Shown in pieces: positions 15,971 to 24,316 of a stretch of 64,000 bases of DNA. The position numbers were made by a program, and so were the translations under genes. The notes beneath the pieces are model-generated. The model worked only from the letters and a program-made list of their open reading frames with translations, did no database searches and had not been told where the DNA came from. The stretch covers positions 62,001 to 126,000 of the forward strand of contig NZ_CDSE01000097.1 of assembly GCF_001373415.1 (NCBI RefSeq). Reading direction: 5' to 3'. Source of the stretch: Paenibacillus dakarensis. Lineage in GTDB: Bacteria; Bacillota; Bacilli; Paenibacillales; Paenibacillaceae. Position 1 is the first letter of the stretch. The number at the start of each line of letters is the position of its first letter.

Positions 15971-16073
15971 CTAATTATCTACGAACTTCTTAAATACTTC
16001 ATCATTTAGTAGATATACGTAATTCTTATTCTTCCCCGCTATTTTCAAACAACTATTCTTCAATTCTGTTCAT
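15971..16073 (-). pseudogene. Short gene remnant, related to the one at 3998
   Basis: After AAAGGTGATTGT an ATG at 16073 opens a frame that stops after six codons. One base further the sequence reads TELKNSCLKIAGKNKNYVYL and LNDEVFKKFVDN, ending at 15971. The end matches the remnant at 3998 in both protein (FxxFVDN/FVDD) and DNA. It marks the right border of the accessory block. The family is not recognised and the call is tentative. Confidence 0.3.
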
Positions 16074-16211
16074 ACAATCACCTTTGATTTAGATTTCCTA
16101 ATTATACCACCCAAGAATAATTATACACACGACCTCCCCCCAACATTTCCTCATTTATTTAGAATAATGACAATATCCACACTCTATTCCCTCTACCAAC
16201 CCTCAAACAAC
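16074..16211. other. Gene-free AT-rich stretch
   Basis: Together with the remnant at 15971 this makes up the 15904-16262 gap. Apart from C- and T-rich low-complexity sequence (CTCCCCCCAACATTTCC) I see nothing definable. Confidence 0.5.
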
Positions 16212-16240
16212 AAAAAAGACACTGACCACCCATCAGTGCC
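16212..16240 (-). terminator. Terminator of the DinB-family gene
   Basis: On the minus strand GCACTGA-TGGGTGG-TCAGTGT is followed by CTTTTTTG. Confidence 0.72.
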
Positions 16241-16262
16241 TTCCCCCATACCTTAACTAACC

Positions 16263-16778
16263 CTATCCCACCAAATACCGCTCCCTCAAAATCCCTAAAT
16301 GATGCAACTCATGCCCCGCTATAATATAAGCCACCGCCCGAGCGGAAATCGGAAGATCATTCGCTATCCCTGTTCTCCCCCACGCCTCTTCTGCTAATCC
16401 GTTCATCAACGATACGGTCGCATTTCTCACCGGAACATACTCTTCAAGCAGACTATCCAGGCTGCGCTGATCATAATGGGCATGTTCTACATAGAAATTC
16501 TCTTCAAATCCGGCTAGAGGTGTCTTGTCGCCTCTGGCGATTCGCAGAAGCCTGTAGCTCATGATCCGCTCGGTGTCGATCATATGCCCGAACACTTCCT
16601 TTACACTCCATTTGCCCGGGGCATACCGGAAGTTCGCCTTGGAATCCGAAATGGTTGGAATCATTTCTTGAATAACCTTTTGTTGTTCTACCAGCGTATC
16701 CAGTAAATTACCTTCAGGCACCAACTTCACATAGTTATGAAAATAATCCGGGTATTCATTCTCCGCAGGCCGCTTCAT
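16263..16778 (-). CDS. DinB-family metal-dependent protein
   Basis: The four-helix DinB fold is indicated by YAPGKWSVKEVFGHMIDTER near residue 53 and AGHELHHLGILRERY at the C-terminus. The three histidines in GHMIDTE and GHELHHL are placed as the metal ligands of the DinB_2 group. Some members are thiol-S-transferases, for instance using bacillithiol, but the substrate here is unknown. It has its own terminator. At 171 residues it has normal length. Confidence 0.85.
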   Translation of the reverse strand: MKRPAENEYPDYFHNYVKLVPEGNLLDTLVEQQKVIQEMIPTISDSKANFRYAPGKWSVKEVFGHMIDTERIMSYRLLRIARGDKTPLAGFEENFYVEHAHYDQRSLDSLLEEYVPVRNATVSLMNGLAEEAWGRTGIANDLPISARAVAYIIAGHELHHLGILRERYLVG

Positions 16779-16898
16779 ACAATAACCTCCTCTTGTTAAT
16801 ACTCTACTCTTTCATTTCCATGTAATGTTGCCCTATTCCTATCACTTTTCCTTATATTTTATAGTTTATATTTCACTCCAATATGCTAGAACAAGCAA

Positions 16899-16927
16899 TT
16901 GATCAATGATTCATTATTCATTATACT
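16899..16927 (+). promoter_or_regulatory. Sigma-A type promoter of the TPR-peptide pair
   Basis: TTGATC and TATACT are separated by exactly 17 bp, about 30 bp before the preferred start codon of the TPR gene. Confidence 0.7.
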
Positions 16928-16959
16928 ACTAATATGTAAAATATAGGAATGTGACCCAA

Positions 16960-17766
16960 ATGAATGAAATTGAAATTGATATGGTTACATTAGATAGTGC
17001 TGTCAAAATGTTAAAGCTCACCTATTCGCTAGAGTTATGGGATCAGCTAGTAGATTTATCCGATAAGCTATACATAAAGACGACCTACCTATATAAGAAT
17101 AGGTCCTCTTATACTTACAAGATCAAGACAGAACGACCCCTCGTTTATTACTATGGATACAGCCTCTTAATGAAAGGTCTTGCACTTAAGGAACTTGGCA
17201 ATTACGAATCGGCATTGCAATGCATTGATCAATATGCTAATCTTCACTGGTTTGAAGAGCTTAATGAAGTAAGCTTGGATGAGGTGCAGTATTATCAATA
17301 TATTTCTGAACCGAATCGTTACGAAATCCTTCTTCTATCTGGTGACTTTAGCATCCTGAATCCTTATGTAGATTTTCTTAAGCGTAACCCGAAGGAAATA
17401 CTTCCTGGTATGGGCTCAATTATAAAAGCGGCCAATACTTATAGACAGAATATAAACCATATAATTCATTCATTTTCTCAAGAAATTAACCAATCCATTC
17501 TCAATTCACCTAAAGAACTCGTTTATACGGCTTACCACCACTCCTTCTTAGTACAAATCATTAAATACAAAATCCATCACGCAGAATATGTCAAAGCCAT
17601 TGATTACACTCTACGTTTAATGTTGTCCTCACATCTGGCAGATAACGATAAATTGTATAAATTTGCACTCGTTTCCTTTGAATCTATTCGGAACCATGCA
17701 ACAGAAAATCAGCTTGATCAATTTATAGCTCACATTTCAACCATTAGTGGAAAGGTGGTGATATAA
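16960..17766 (+). CDS. TPR-type regulator lacking a DNA-binding domain, RRNPP-like
   Basis: The protein of about 268 residues is helical throughout, with TPR-like units such as YYGYSLLMKGLALKELGNYE and AEYVKAIDYTLRLMLSSH. The arrangement ERPLVYYYGYSLLM followed by ALQCIDQYANLHWF resembles the C-terminal peptide-binding part of RRNPP regulators (Rap, NprR, PlcR relatives), but no N-terminal HTH is present here or in other frames upstream. ATG at 16960 is preferred because AGGAA lies 11 bases before it; GTG at 16951 is too close. The next ORF, one base after the stop, encodes an exported peptide, which points to a receptor-signal pair. Target unknown. Confidence 0.62.
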   Translation: MNEIEIDMVTLDSAVKMLKLTYSLELWDQLVDLSDKLYIKTTYLYKNRSSYTYKIKTERPLVYYYGYSLLMKGLALKELGNYESALQCIDQYANLHWFEELNEVSLDEVQYYQYISEPNRYEILLLSGDFSILNPYVDFLKRNPKEILPGMGSIIKAANTYRQNINHIIHSFSQEINQSILNSPKELVYTAYHHSFLVQIIKYKIHHAEYVKAIDYTLRLMLSSHLADNDKLYKFALVSFESIRNHATENQLDQFIAHISTISGKVVI

Positions 17767-17767
17767 G

Positions 17768-17884
17768 TTGAAGAAGATTATTCTCTCCTCTGTTATGGTA
17801 CTCTCTCTAATGAGTATCGTAATGGTTACACCTTCACAGCCAGAAATCAACCCACTTCACGGTGCTGAACATACCCATATGTAA
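17768..17884 (+). CDS. 38-residue exported peptide, candidate signal (Phr-like)
   Basis: TTG at 17768 follows AGGTGGTG by seven bases and one base after the TPR stop. The peptide starts MKKIILSSVMVLSLMSIVMV, a lysine pair plus hydrophobic core, then TPSQPEINPLHGAEHTHM. This is the architecture of Phr/Nprx-type prepeptides: an export signal and a short polar tail from which a 5-10 residue signal is cut. Which piece matures cannot be told. A terminator follows 14 bases after the stop. It is too short for ordinary gene callers and has an unusual start. Confidence 0.68.
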   Translation: MKKIILSSVMVLSLMSIVMVTPSQPEINPLHGAEHTHM

Positions 17885-17897
17885 TCCAAACCCAAAT

Positions 17898-17935
17898 CAG
17901 GGCTTAAAGTGCACCCCACTTTCCGCCCTGTTTGC
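17898..17935 (+). terminator. Terminator of the TPR-peptide pair
   Basis: CAGGGC-TT-AAAGTG / CACTTT-CC-GCCCTG forms two stacked stems around a CACCC loop, followed by TTTGCATTT. Confidence 0.7.
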
Positions 17936-18214
17936 ATTTATATAGATGAAACTCCTTGAACCCTTCCCTGTAATCTAAAGCTGTTCCTTCTCCCAAAATA
18001 TGAAGAATCATGCTATTAACATCCGCTGATCTCCTTCCCCACGGAGCAAATGTTAAACATTATTGGAAATCATTTCGCACGACTCCTTTATTCGAATGGT
18101 GAGGATCTTCATACCATTTCAGCACCGTTCTCCCGTATAATCATGTCCGAATTTCCCGTTTGGGTAATGCCCGTGATTTGGCAATAGACATCAGGAAGGA
18201 GCAACCCACAGGCT
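17936..18214. other. Upstream region of the glycosylation operon
   Basis: No gene is seen in this stretch on either strand. AGGAAGGAG at 18192-18200 serves as a rather distant ribosome binding site for the next gene; no clear promoter was identified. Confidence 0.5.
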
Positions 18215-19489
18215 ATGAACACCTTTACATCTAAGATATCCACATTTAAAAAACCACTGATCATAACCATGGTCATATTAATCTTCGCACTTGCTGCTTT
18301 TTATCGCCTCGACTTTGTGGCCTCGGTTAAACATAAAGTGTCACATGACACTGTTAACTACGACATCATGGTTCGGCAGCTGCTTGAAGATGGAATCTAC
18401 GCGTACAAGGATACGGAACCAAATGCTAGAGTTACGCCGGGATATCCACTCTTTATGGCTGCGGTTTACAAAATGGTCGATTATCAAAACAACGATCCGT
18501 TTCCTTATATCCGTTATATCCAGGTCGGAATCAGTATGATCACCCTCTGGCTGATATACTCGATTGCCCGAAAACTGGCGGGCCAGACTGTCTCGATCAT
18601 TGTGCTGCTCATAAGCAGCGTATATCTTCCATTCATTTGGAGCAATGGTGCCGTTCTCACCGAGACGCTGGCGTGCTTTTTTCTAATGCTATATATCCGC
18701 CTTCAGCTTTCCGCCTTTGAGAGGAAAACGCGAACCACCGCTTTATTGACCGGGGCTGCCATGGGTCTGCTCGTGCTTACACGCCCGGAATTTTTAATTC
18801 TGATTGCGCCGGCGTACGTTTTTTATTATTTTTGGAAAAAGGATTTCAAGCTTACGCTGAAGCTGCTGCTGTTCACCTGCATCGGTGCAGGAACCGTCCT
18901 CTCGCCTTGGGTGATCCGCAATATCGTGACTCTGAACGAGTTCGTTATTGCTTCCACACAGGTTAATCCATTCGTTGCAGGTACCTACCCGGACAAGAAC
19001 TACGATGATGGATTGGTTGACCGCGAAGGTAAAACTCAAATGGAAGTAGCCAAAGAGCGCCTGAAAATCGGATTTACCGAACATACATCGATGTTTGTGA
19101 AATGGTACACCACTGGCAAGTTAAAGTACACTTATTCAAAAATGTATTCTGGCAGTGGTCATTCCCCGCTTTATTTTATTTTTTCGAATCCGTGGGGCAG
19201 CAGGCTTCACACGGCACTCGTATGGTTCTGTCCGGTCGCTCTGATTGCTGCACTCATAAAGTGGAGGAAGCCCGTGACGCTTCTTACCCTGATCCTGGTG
19301 ACCATGACAGTGACTCGCCTGGCTTTCGTACCGGAATTCCGATATAACTATACGTCAATGCCGCTCATCATCATTCTGGATACCATGGCTGCTGTCGCTT
19401 TCATACGCTGGCCCTGGAATAGGTACATAAAAAAATCACATTTACAGAAAGGATCTGTTATCCATGACGAATCGACCGGAAACTCCTGA
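18215..19489 (+). CDS. Polyprenol-linked glycosyltransferase, GT39/ArnT-like membrane protein
   Basis: The 424-residue protein has ten or so membrane helices. The first extracellular loop after helix one reads YRLDFVASVKHKVSHDTVNY, followed by NARVTPGYPLFMAAVY, the acidic-residue and TPGYP pattern of PMT/ArnT-type enzymes that take a sugar from a polyprenyl-phosphate carrier. ETLACFFLMLYI and LTRPEFLILIAP are further family-like helices. The acceptor on the cell surface is unknown. Its end overlaps the next gene by 26 bases; that gene would make the lipid-linked donor. Confidence 0.82.
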   Translation: MNTFTSKISTFKKPLIITMVILIFALAAFYRLDFVASVKHKVSHDTVNYDIMVRQLLEDGIYAYKDTEPNARVTPGYPLFMAAVYKMVDYQNNDPFPYIRYIQVGISMITLWLIYSIARKLAGQTVSIIVLLISSVYLPFIWSNGAVLTETLACFFLMLYIRLQLSAFERKTRTTALLTGAAMGLLVLTRPEFLILIAPAYVFYYFWKKDFKLTLKLLLFTCIGAGTVLSPWVIRNIVTLNEFVIASTQVNPFVAGTYPDKNYDDGLVDREGKTQMEVAKERLKIGFTEHTSMFVKWYTTGKLKYTYSKMYSGSGHSPLYFIFSNPWGSRLHTALVWFCPVALIAALIKWRKPVTLLTLILVTMTVTRLAFVPEFRYNYTSMPLIIILDTMAAVAFIRWPWNRYIKKSHLQKGSVIHDESTGNS

Positions 19490-20216
19490 TTCCCCGCTTA
19501 AAATACTTGTAATCGTCCCGGCATATAACGAGGCTGCAGTCATTGAACAAGTAGTCCGCCGGATTCGTCAGGATGCACCTGCTGTAGATGTTCTGGTTAT
19601 AAACGACGGATCCAGCGACAATACCAGTCAGATCGCAAGAGCGGCAGGCGCCGAAGTCATCGACCTAACTTGTAATCTGGGAATCGGCGGAGCCGTTCAA
19701 ACCGGTTACCGCTATGCGAAAGAATACCATTACGACTTTGCTGTGCAGATTGACGGTGATGGACAGCACAATCCTAAAGATCTAAATCGTCTACTGTCCA
19801 CCATCCTAGACACTGGCGTTGATATGGTTATCGGCTCCCGCTTTATTACGAAGGAAGGATTTCAGTCAACCTTTGCCCGCAAAATGGGAATCAAATTACT
19901 GTCCTCCCTCTTAACCCTGTTGACCGGTCAGACCGTTACCGATCCAACCTCGGGCTACCGCTTCTGCGGAAAACGCGCCATTTCCCTGTTCTCCCGCGAA
20001 TATCCGACGGATTACCCGGAAGTGGAAGCACTGATGCTGATGTATAACCGGGAACTATCGTTTACGGAAATTCCTGTCGTCATGAATGAGCGTATAGGCG
20101 GTGTATCGAGCATATCAGCGATGAAATCGGTGTACTACATGATCAAGGTAATCCTGTCTGTCCTGCTTATGAAATCCATGAAAAAGAGAGCGTGGGAAAA
20201 CCGCTATGAAGTTTAA
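19464..20216 (+). CDS. Family 2 glycosyltransferase, DPM1-like polyprenyl-phosphate sugar synthase
   Basis: The GT-A fold is shown by ILVIVPAYNEAAVIEQVVR at the start, VLVINDGSSDNTS, and QIDGDGQHNPKDL with the DxD-type metal site. The segment TDPTSGYRFCGKRAI is typical of dolichyl- or undecaprenyl-phosphate sugar synthases. One weak hydrophobic region near the end could associate with the membrane. It would charge undecaprenyl phosphate with one sugar in the cytoplasm for use by the upstream GT39 protein after flipping. It overlaps both neighbours, so translation is coupled. Confidence 0.88.
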   Translation: MTNRPETPDSPLKILVIVPAYNEAAVIEQVVRRIRQDAPAVDVLVINDGSSDNTSQIARAAGAEVIDLTCNLGIGGAVQTGYRYAKEYHYDFAVQIDGDGQHNPKDLNRLLSTILDTGVDMVIGSRFITKEGFQSTFARKMGIKLLSSLLTLLTGQTVTDPTSGYRFCGKRAISLFSREYPTDYPEVEALMLMYNRELSFTEIPVVMNERIGGVSSISAMKSVYYMIKVILSVLLMKSMKKRAWENRYEV

Positions 20217-20748
20217 CGTTTTTTTCGTCAGTTTCTGCATCAGTTTAGCATTTGCCGGAACTATCATATATCTGATTCGCAAAGGAAAGCTAAAGGAAAG
20301 GTACGCCTTGCTATGGCTTCTGATGAGCCTGATCATGATGGTTTTGTCCTCATTTCCATCCCTCTTGGACAGGCTTGCGGTATGGCTTGATATTTCCTAC
20401 GCCCCTTCGCTGCTTTATCTGCTGAGCATAGTGGCAGTACTATTCGTCTTATTGCATTTAACAATCTCGGTATCCTCTTTGGCAGAGCGGGTGGTAGTGT
20501 TAACTCAAACATTGGGCCTGCAGGAAGATCGCATACATAAGCTTGAAAGAAAAATCGCGAATAAAGCCGCAGGGGACTCCAGATCATCTGGTATAGAGGA
20601 TAAAGGGCAAGGTATATCTCAAGCGTGTATCACGCAAAGCTCCATCCCGTCTTCAGATAATTCATATGACCAAGCTGGTTCATCTACGCAATCGCCATCC
20701 TCTACCGCTAATCCAGCTTATGACCATGGGAGAAAGGGGACTCATTAG
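20206..20748 (+). CDS. DUF2304 membrane protein
   Basis: Three hydrophobic segments occupy the first 90 residues (FFVSFCISLAFAGTIIYLI, ALLWLLMSLIMMVLSSFP, LLYLLSIVAVLFVLLHL). A short coiled-coil-like part QTLGLQEDRIHKLERKIANK and a polar, serine-rich tail of about 50 residues follow. The first part is the DUF2304 pattern, regularly found next to DPM1-like synthases, suggesting a helper or anchor of the enzyme. The serine/proline-rich tail is longer than usual. It overlaps the previous gene by 11 bases. Confidence 0.82.
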   Translation: MKFNVFFVSFCISLAFAGTIIYLIRKGKLKERYALLWLLMSLIMMVLSSFPSLLDRLAVWLDISYAPSLLYLLSIVAVLFVLLHLTISVSSLAERVVVLTQTLGLQEDRIHKLERKIANKAAGDSRSSGIEDKGQGISQACITQSSIPSSDNSYDQAGSSTQSPSSTANPAYDHGRKGTH

Positions 20749-20749
20749 T

Positions 20750-21094
20750 ATGGCTTATATCATGTTGTTTCTTAATATCATACTTCTGGTTGCTGGCCAG
20801 CTCGTCTGGAAGACAGGCTTGGAGCAGCATGGAGGTATTCATCTTGGCAATTTCCTGTCTGTCTTGTTTTCACCTTTGATCCTGACCGGTATCTTATTTT
20901 ATGGACTGGCTACGGTACTCTGGTTTTTCGTACTGTCCCGGCTTCCCCTGAGTCTTGCCTATCCGCTCCAAAGCCTTGCGTATGCCCTTGGTATCGTGGC
21001 AGCCTGGTATTTCTTTGGAGAAAGCGTCCCGCTGAATCGCTGGATCGGAGCTGCTGTTATTGTTATAGGAGCGACTATTATTGCTGCCAAATAA
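20750..21094 (+). CDS. EamA/SMR-like small transporter, ArnE/ArnF-type flippase candidate
   Basis: This 114-residue protein has four helices and the small multidrug resistance layout, ending with PLQSLAYALGIVAAWYFFGE and GAAVIVIGATIIAAK. In the ArnE/ArnF group such proteins flip undecaprenyl-phosphate-linked aminoarabinose. That role fits here, between cytosolic lipid charging (19464) and extracytoplasmic transfer (18215). The start is ATG at 20750, one base after the DUF2304 stop, with AGAAAGGGG upstream. A longer in-frame reading to 20666 only overlaps the previous gene. Confidence 0.8.
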   Translation: MAYIMLFLNIILLVAGQLVWKTGLEQHGGIHLGNFLSVLFSPLILTGILFYGLATVLWFFVLSRLPLSLAYPLQSLAYALGIVAAWYFFGESVPLNRWIGAAVIVIGATIIAAK

Positions 21095-21148
21095 CGATTT
21101 CATCGTGTTAAGAGGTGCTAGCAGAATTATTTCTACGTTATTAAATAA

Positions 21149-21184
21149 AACAGGGCTGAAGGTACACCCACCTTCAGCCCTGTT
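21149..21184. terminator. Shared terminator between convergent operons
   Basis: AACAGGGCTGAAGGT and ACCTTCAGCCCTGTT form a perfect 15-bp stem. On the minus strand it is followed by TTATTTAAT, serving namZ; on the plus strand the T-tract is weak. Confidence 0.8.
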
Positions 21185-21189
21185 CCTAT

Positions 21190-22332
21190 CTATTCATAAA
21201 GATGAAACTCCCGCTTCATCTGCTCAAATTCCCTGCTCTCCTCCCGGAATTGTTCCAACAATTCCGGCACATTTACCGATTCACTGCGGTATATTTGATC
21301 GCCACCCAGTAAATCGATGAAAGGTCTTGATCCTTCCCTAAGCGGTGGAAGGAATGAAAAGTCCTCATAGTTGTTTTTGATCGTATACATCAAATGCACA
21401 CCGGTTTCAAGCGGTCTAAGGGCTCGCTGGTCCGTGATATGCACCTGAACTCCACGGCACAGCTCTCCCTGAAACTTGGAGAAGACAGGCTTGAAATACG
21501 CCGGACGGAACATGACACCCGGAAGCCCCAATCCATTCATCTCTGCGGCCAGTTTCTCTGCCTCAATAAATGGTGCACCGATCATCTCGAATGGCGCGGT
21601 TGTACCTCTTCCCTCCGACAGATTCGTTCCTTCGAATAGACAAGTTCCCGGATAGATCAGTGCTGAATCGAACCGTGGAATACCCATGGACGGCATAATC
21701 CAAGGCCGGCCGGTATCCGTGAACAGCATATTCCGGTCCCATCCATCACAGGCAACGATGTGCAGCTTGGCGTTCCAGTTCATCTGCTCATTCGCCATTC
21801 TGGCGATTTCACCTGCAGTTAATCCATAGCGGACAGCAAGAGGATAATTCCCGACGAAGGACTGGTAGCCTTCCTTCAGGATATTTCCCTCCACTGTAAC
21901 ACCATCCAGTGGATTGATGCGATCAAGCACGACGAACTCTTTTCCCGCTTTCGCGCAATCCTCCAATGCGTACAGCATCGTATAAATGAAAGTATAATAA
22001 CGGGTCCCCACATCCTGGATGTCATAAACGACCATATCGACTTCATCCAGCATATCAGAGGTTAATCGCTTCGAGTCTTTACGGTACAAGCTGTACACCG
22101 GAACCCCTGTAATTGGGTCCGTATATGTATCGACCATGGCTCCGGCGTTCAGATCTCCCCGAACTCCATGCTCAGGTGAGAACAGCGCCACCAGATTAAA
22201 GTTATCATGCAGTATTTGAATCGTGGACTCAAACCGATCATTTAGCCCTGTTGGAGCTGTTATAAGCCCAAGTCGCTTTCCCTTAAACAGCTGGGCCTCC
22301 TCAAGAATCCGATCAATCCCGTTACGAATCAT
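21190..22332 (-). CDS. namZ: Exo-beta-N-acetylmuramidase NamZ-like (DUF1343, GH171)
   Basis: The DUF1343 family, typified by B. subtilis NamZ, removes MurNAc from non-reducing ends of peptidoglycan fragments. Family segments seen are GLITAPTGLNDRFEST, LFSPEHGVRGDLNAGA, VYDIQDVGTRYYTFIY, DRINPLDG and YPGTCLFEGTNLSEGRGT. The ATG at 22332 has AGGGGGAG eight bases upstream; the frame extends 21 codons further without a site. The protein then starts MIRNGIDRILEEAQ with no signal peptide, unlike the secreted B. subtilis enzyme, so it should act on imported disaccharides in the cytoplasm. It is the last gene of the salvage operon. Confidence 0.88.
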   Translation of the reverse strand: MIRNGIDRILEEAQLFKGKRLGLITAPTGLNDRFESTIQILHDNFNLVALFSPEHGVRGDLNAGAMVDTYTDPITGVPVYSLYRKDSKRLTSDMLDEVDMVVYDIQDVGTRYYTFIYTMLYALEDCAKAGKEFVVLDRINPLDGVTVEGNILKEGYQSFVGNYPLAVRYGLTAGEIARMANEQMNWNAKLHIVACDGWDRNMLFTDTGRPWIMPSMGIPRFDSALIYPGTCLFEGTNLSEGRGTTAPFEMIGAPFIEAEKLAAEMNGLGLPGVMFRPAYFKPVFSKFQGELCRGVQVHITDQRALRPLETGVHLMYTIKNNYEDFSFLPPLREGSRPFIDLLGGDQIYRSESVNVPELLEQFREESREFEQMKREFHLYE

Positions 22333-22401
22333 CGCTTTTCTCCCCCTCTGCTGCTCCTTGCAAAAAAGACCGTAACAAATAATTGTTACAGTCATTTTCG
22401 T

Positions 22402-23106
22402 CTAGAGCTCATTTTTCAGAACACGTTTCGTTTCTTCAGGAACCATGAACGTTTCAGCATATTCCTTGCGAGCTTCAATTCCGCGCACACGCGCCAAGTG
22501 CTTATAATACTCCAGATAAGGGAACGACTTGCTGCCGGTTACGAACCAGTGCTGCGATACCGCCTCTACCCACAGATCATATGCTTCTTTCGGGAAATCA
22601 ACATATACATACGGCTTATAGTCAACCGCATCCTCCCAGTTCTCTGCATAATACAACCGGGAAGCAAAATGCGCCGGCAATTCACGCTCGAAGGAGGACA
22701 GGCTCGCATAGAAGCGGGCATCGTTTACAATGCGATGAGTTGTCATATGGTCTTTATGCATACTGTTCTTCCAGTGGGTGATAATCACATTCGGACGCAC
22801 CCGGCGAATCACATCACATACCGCCCAGCGGTTTGCTTCATCATCCTTAAGCTCACCGTCTGGTGTATCGAATACAATCGCTTCTCCGCCCAGCATATCA
22901 GCAAAAGCATTGGCTTCCCGAACCTTCTGCTCCCGGTATTCCGCCATGTCCTGTCCGGCAGGAACGCCGCGTTCACCAGCTGTTAAGGCCAAAGTAACAA
23001 TGTGATCTCCTTTCAATGAATGGTGGGCCAGTACCCCACCGGCTGTAAGCTCTGCGTCACCAACATGTCCGCCAATGGCAAGAACGGTTATTTTAGAATC
23101 ACTCAT
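22402..23106 (-). CDS. PIG-L family N-acetyl sugar deacetylase
   Basis: PIG-L proteins are zinc-dependent deacetylases of GlcNAc-type conjugates (BshB, MshB, GlcNAc-PI). The first metal motif, usually HPDD-E, is here GGHVGDAELTAGG, an altered form that keeps the His, Asp and Glu. The second is HKDHMTTH, with the usual HxxH ligands. Length is 234 residues, standard. Its position between the acetyltransferase and namZ, with a TAATG overlap to the former, suggests it deacetylates a salvaged amino sugar or a muropeptide-derived compound rather than making bacillithiol; this is inference. Confidence 0.84.
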   Translation of the reverse strand: MSDSKITVLAIGGHVGDAELTAGGVLAHHSLKGDHIVTLALTAGERGVPAGQDMAEYREQKVREANAFADMLGGEAIVFDTPDGELKDDEANRWAVCDVIRRVRPNVIITHWKNSMHKDHMTTHRIVNDARFYASLSSFERELPAHFASRLYYAENWEDAVDYKPYVYVDFPKEAYDLWVEAVSQHWFVTGSKSFPYLEYYKHLARVRGIEARKEYAETFMVPEETKRVLKNEL

Positions 23107-24074
23107 TATGATAACTCCCTTCGCATGACTGAAAATTGCTTCACAGTTTGAAATCCGGCTTTCTCATATATCCGAATGGCTGGGTTATTGTCTCCGGTAT
23201 ACAGTGACATATAATCCGTACCTATCCTCTTAAATGCTTCACACAGCTTGAAGAATAAAATACTTCCAAGCCCATGCCCCTCGTGATCCGGCTCCACGCC
23301 AATCCCGGCGAAATAACCGCGACCATTCTCCTGACGAATGACGGGACCTGCGAAACCAACAACCCTGCCATGAAGGGCAGCAATGACAACCGGTACTCCA
23401 TTTGAAGTGGATTGCCCGATTTCCCGCTCCCATAGCGGATTGTTCAATGCCTTCAGCATATCAGCCACACCGTTATGTTTAGCTCCATCGAACAGTTCCA
23501 CCGTATACCCTTCATTCGCCGCGCGCTCTTCCTTCTTACGGATATCTTCAGGAACTTCAAAGTCGGATAGATTCAAATACATGGCACATTCCAGGGCACG
23601 CTCAACGTACCCCTCTTGCAGAAGAAAACGGTAGAGCTTGCTGTCCACAGGCACACCCGGAGCATTGTTATGCTCATGCTGCGGTGTATCCGGAATATAC
23701 CAGGGCAGCAGCATCGGATTGAAAAATAGCACTTCAGCCTGCCTCTTGCCCAGCTCTCTGAACCGGCTCTCTACGGAATCCAGCATCAGCCTGAAATTCT
23801 CATCACCTTGATAAGCATCAGACAGGACTATACATGTCAGGTAACCAGCGACCTCTCCAAGCGGCAGGTCAGCCCCGGTACACCCGCAGGCAAAGCCTTT
23901 CACCTGCCCCTCCTCCAAGAGAACGAACGTGTTCAAGGGGTCAAAATACGGATTGGAAACAAATATAAGATCAAAGCTTTCCTCTGTCATTTCCTTATAT
24001 CCGTCCTTAACGGCTTCCTGATTCCACAAATCAATGACAGCTTGTGTATGCTCTTGTTTCCAGGTATCCATCAT
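23106..24074 (-). CDS. Tandem-domain GNAT acetyltransferase
   Basis: Two GNAT domains are visible. The N-terminal one (residues 1-150) has ACGCTGADLPLGEVAGYLTC and a degenerate site. The C-terminal one (190-320) has the acetyl-CoA loop EPDHEGHGLGSILFFKLCE and NNPAIRIYEKAGFQTVKQF. The ATG at 24074 follows AGGAGG by eight bases. Within the operon it may acetylate an amino sugar, opposite to the PIG-L deacetylase encoded next; the substrate is not known. The two genes overlap by one base (TAATG). Confidence 0.8.
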   Translation of the reverse strand: MMDTWKQEHTQAVIDLWNQEAVKDGYKEMTEESFDLIFVSNPYFDPLNTFVLLEEGQVKGFACGCTGADLPLGEVAGYLTCIVLSDAYQGDENFRLMLDSVESRFRELGKRQAEVLFFNPMLLPWYIPDTPQHEHNNAPGVPVDSKLYRFLLQEGYVERALECAMYLNLSDFEVPEDIRKKEERAANEGYTVELFDGAKHNGVADMLKALNNPLWEREIGQSTSNGVPVVIAALHGRVVGFAGPVIRQENGRGYFAGIGVEPDHEGHGLGSILFFKLCEAFKRIGTDYMSLYTGDNNPAIRIYEKAGFQTVKQFSVMRRELS

Positions 24075-24316
24075 ATGCGTCACCTCCTCCGCCTAAAGGC
24101 GGGTCTATAAGCAAATACAGCATCATCGTCGATTGCTATTTATTATAAATTGAGCATTCATGCTGACGTTATAACGGATGATGTAGGCAGAGCCTTCACA
24201 CTCACGTGTGGCAACTGACGAATAAGATCGACGCTGCTTCTGCCTTTTTCTATAGCAAGAGCTCCTCCGAGTATTCATCATTGCTGTGACTAAGAATGAT
24301 TCAGTCTGGAACCCGC

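Noticed and set aside
16800..16950. A frameshifted HTH domain upstream of the TPR gene
   Set aside because: No frame in this interval gives a helix-turn-helix; it contains a promoter instead.
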